From contig OY755181.1 in assembly GCA_963576735.1 (NCBI GenBank), positions 992,001 through 1,056,000 on the forward strand: 64,000 nt of DNA. The letters run 5' to 3'. The DNA comes from Bedellia somnulentella. Lineage: Eukaryota; Arthropoda; Insecta; Lepidoptera; Bedelliidae. The position numbers and the translations under genes are program-made. Shown here piece after piece: positions 62,481 to 64,000 of this stretch; the stretch's first letter is position 1; every line of letters begins with the position of its first letter. The notes beneath the pieces are model-generated. The model made no database searches, was not told the origin of the DNA, and saw nothing but the letters and a program-made list of their open reading frames with translations.

Positions 62481-62760
62481 CTATGGCACCCCACTGGTGC
62501 ACAGGGCCTGCATAAGCTCCCGCCACGCCTTCCTGTCTGCCGCGACTTCCCTGGCCGCACTCCAGCTCAGTCCCGCCGCTCGCAGCTCGCTCTCCACGCT
62601 CCGGCGCCAAGTGTGTACGGGACGGCCGCGGGCTCGCGACCCGTCCGGTGGTTTCCACTCGAATGCGATGCTGGCGTTTGTGGTCCCTCTTCGAAATATG
62701 TGCCCCATCCACCTCCATTTTCTCAGTGCGATGTCATGATGTTTGTAGTCTTTGATATCG
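62481..62760 (-). pseudogene. LINE reverse transcriptase C-terminus, GC-rich fragment
   Basis: A minus-strand frame ends in TAG at 62481-62483 and contains RKWRWMGHIFRRG, SRARGRPVHTWRRSVE and ADRKAWRELMQALC. This is the C-terminal pattern of RTE-X/BovB-like LINE proteins. It is a different lineage from the RTE copies elsewhere in the window and much richer in G and C. Nothing upstream of the WMGH block remains. Confidence 0.75.
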
Positions 62761-62889
62761 TTTAATACGTTTATTGTATAGTATTTATTATATCGCTAAA
62801 TTAGTATCCCTTACCACATTTTTTTTTATTTCGAACCTACCTTAATCTGGGAGCAATGTCCGTAAAAAAATATTATATACACCGAATAA

Positions 62890-62978
62890 ACTTTTAAAAC
62901 TTTAGAAAGTGGCCGTGGAAATTCCAATTCCGGGCCCAGTCTACTCTATTTTGGATTTCTAGCCGTGAGTATAGATAA
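62890..62978 (+). repeat. SINE-A tail third, degenerate
   Basis: AGAAAGTGGCCGTGGAAATT to TAGCCGTGAGTATAG. Confidence 0.6.
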
Positions 62979-63529
62979 GTGAGTAGAGTGAGTAAGGTAG
63001 TATGCCAATAATTATAAAACCACCTATCTAGAAATTTTCATTGAAAAACTGACAGTTTCAGATAAATTACAAACTATTTATCGAATCCGAAGTAAACTTA
63101 GTATTAAGTTAAAATTTGACGTTCAAAAAACAAAGATTTATCTTTTTATTTTGAAATAAATGATTATTTTATTTTTTATTTTATTTTTAATCACCTTACA
63201 TCAAAGGTAATATTAAAGCTCTTTTTCACGAAACGAAAAGGCACTTCTCAGTATTACGAGTATACATTACAACGCTCTTGATTAAAAAGCGTACAAATTA
63301 AAAAGAATTGTCCACTTCACATACGAAAAGAATAAAGATGAAAATTCCCGTCTTCATGTGAGTTAAAATTGTGCACAAGGGTGAAATCTCTTTTAGATAC
63401 CAGTTGTAGAGTATGCGGCAAATTTGTTTGTCGTGTGGCAAAAGAAAGTTTGTAACATATTTTGCTGGATTTTTTCCTGTGCTTTTATTTGTATCTTTAA
63501 AATACGAGTACCTAAAGTATTTCGTATGA
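62979..63529. other. No feature recognised
   Basis: AT-rich; an open frame from 63424 runs into the SINE-B head and is not credible. Confidence 0.45.
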
Positions 63530-63861
63530 GCGACCGTGATAGCTCAGTGGATAGAACACCGCTTATCGTGCATACGATAAGGGTTCAAATCCCGTGTCGG
63601 GCCTACACCAATGTGTCTTTTCTAAAGTCAAATGGGTGGTGAATTTATCATGGTTGTTAACGGTGAGGGAAAACATCGTGAGGAAACTCACATACCTATG
63701 TTGTACAAAACGGCGATAGGCCTGCCCCGTATCACGTGAGTACACTGTCTAAGCAAAACGTACTCTGAACACTAGTTGACAATGTCACGCGATTTTCAGA
63801 AGTATTAGTACTTCTGCGAACCCCTTCGGGGATATACGGCGGAAACGTTTGAGTTTGAGTA
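63530..63861 (+). repeat. SINE-B, full length, GAGTTT tail
   Basis: A box TAGCTCAGTGGATAG, B box GGTTCAAATCCCG, one 48-bp-type segment in the body, tail CGTTTGAGTTTGAG. Confidence 0.9.
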
Positions 63862-63886
63862 TACCGTAGCAGGTGAGGTGAGTAGT

Positions 63887-63950
63887 TAAGTCGCCTCTAT
63901 CGACACTTGCACGAAGAAATAGGCCTGCGCTGTGTCATTCTGAGCCGACA
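63887..63950 (-). repeat. SINE-A head fragment
   Basis: AGTCGCCTC to TCATTCTGAGCCGACA; the tail side is missing. Confidence 0.6.
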
Positions 63951-64000
63951 AATTGAGCATCAACTACTGCATAACAAACGTTATTTAATCAGTCCAATGA

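Noticed and set aside
62362..62718. 118-codon minus frame
   Set aside because: Overlaps the LINE C-terminus in the wrong frame; the adjacent frame carries the recognisable motifs.

Overview
The window looks like gene-poor, AT-rich nuclear DNA from an insect, most probably a moth or butterfly. No bacterial-type genes are seen: coding sequence is split by GT-AG introns and most of the window is interspersed repeats. The lepidopteran assignment is inference. It rests on the repeat types (RTE and CR1-like LINEs, tRNA-derived SINEs, a LINE 3' fragment beginning GTCCACTGCTGGA) and on an arthropod-type haem peroxidase.

The one confident host gene is on the minus strand: a secreted animal haem peroxidase with 12 coding exons from 47946 down to 17035. 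The joined exons give 666 codons with no internal stop, and every junction is GT-AG with matching phase. Its signal peptide, distal His170, calcium-site residues, catalytic Arg317 and proximal His422 are all visible. A 5'UTR exon must lie upstream of 47955. Three weaker minus-strand host candidates lie at the left end: an open frame at 121-531, a possible terminal exon at 1802-2056, and a single-exon, threonine-rich secreted protein at 5174-5665.

Repeats by region. 0-6.5 kb: SINE fragments, a 429-bp TTAA-flanked MITE and an unclassified fold-back region. 6.5-11 kb: a nearly complete CR1-like LINE whose ORF2 has a single internal stop. 11.0-11.7 kb: a PIF/Harbinger remnant with fold-back DNA. 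17-48 kb: the peroxidase introns, packed with SINE copies, RTE LINE pieces, Helitron-like repeats and small MITEs. 48-64 kb: more SINEs, a SINE carrying nine 48-bp tandem units, a TIR element with a four-fold repeated left end, and LINE fragments.

The main pattern is a probable retrotransposition network. An RTE-type LINE (clean copy 44068-45402, with a 12-bp target-site duplication) and two unrelated SINE families (SINE-A, about 47 pieces, and SINE-B, 9 pieces) share a 3' tail: CTCTGSCWACCCC, a short loop closed by GGG, then GGCGTGA or GCCGTGA, then a tetranucleotide or pentanucleotide repeat. This suggests the SINEs borrow the RTE enzyme. SINE-A and SINE-B are labels made up here, not database names.
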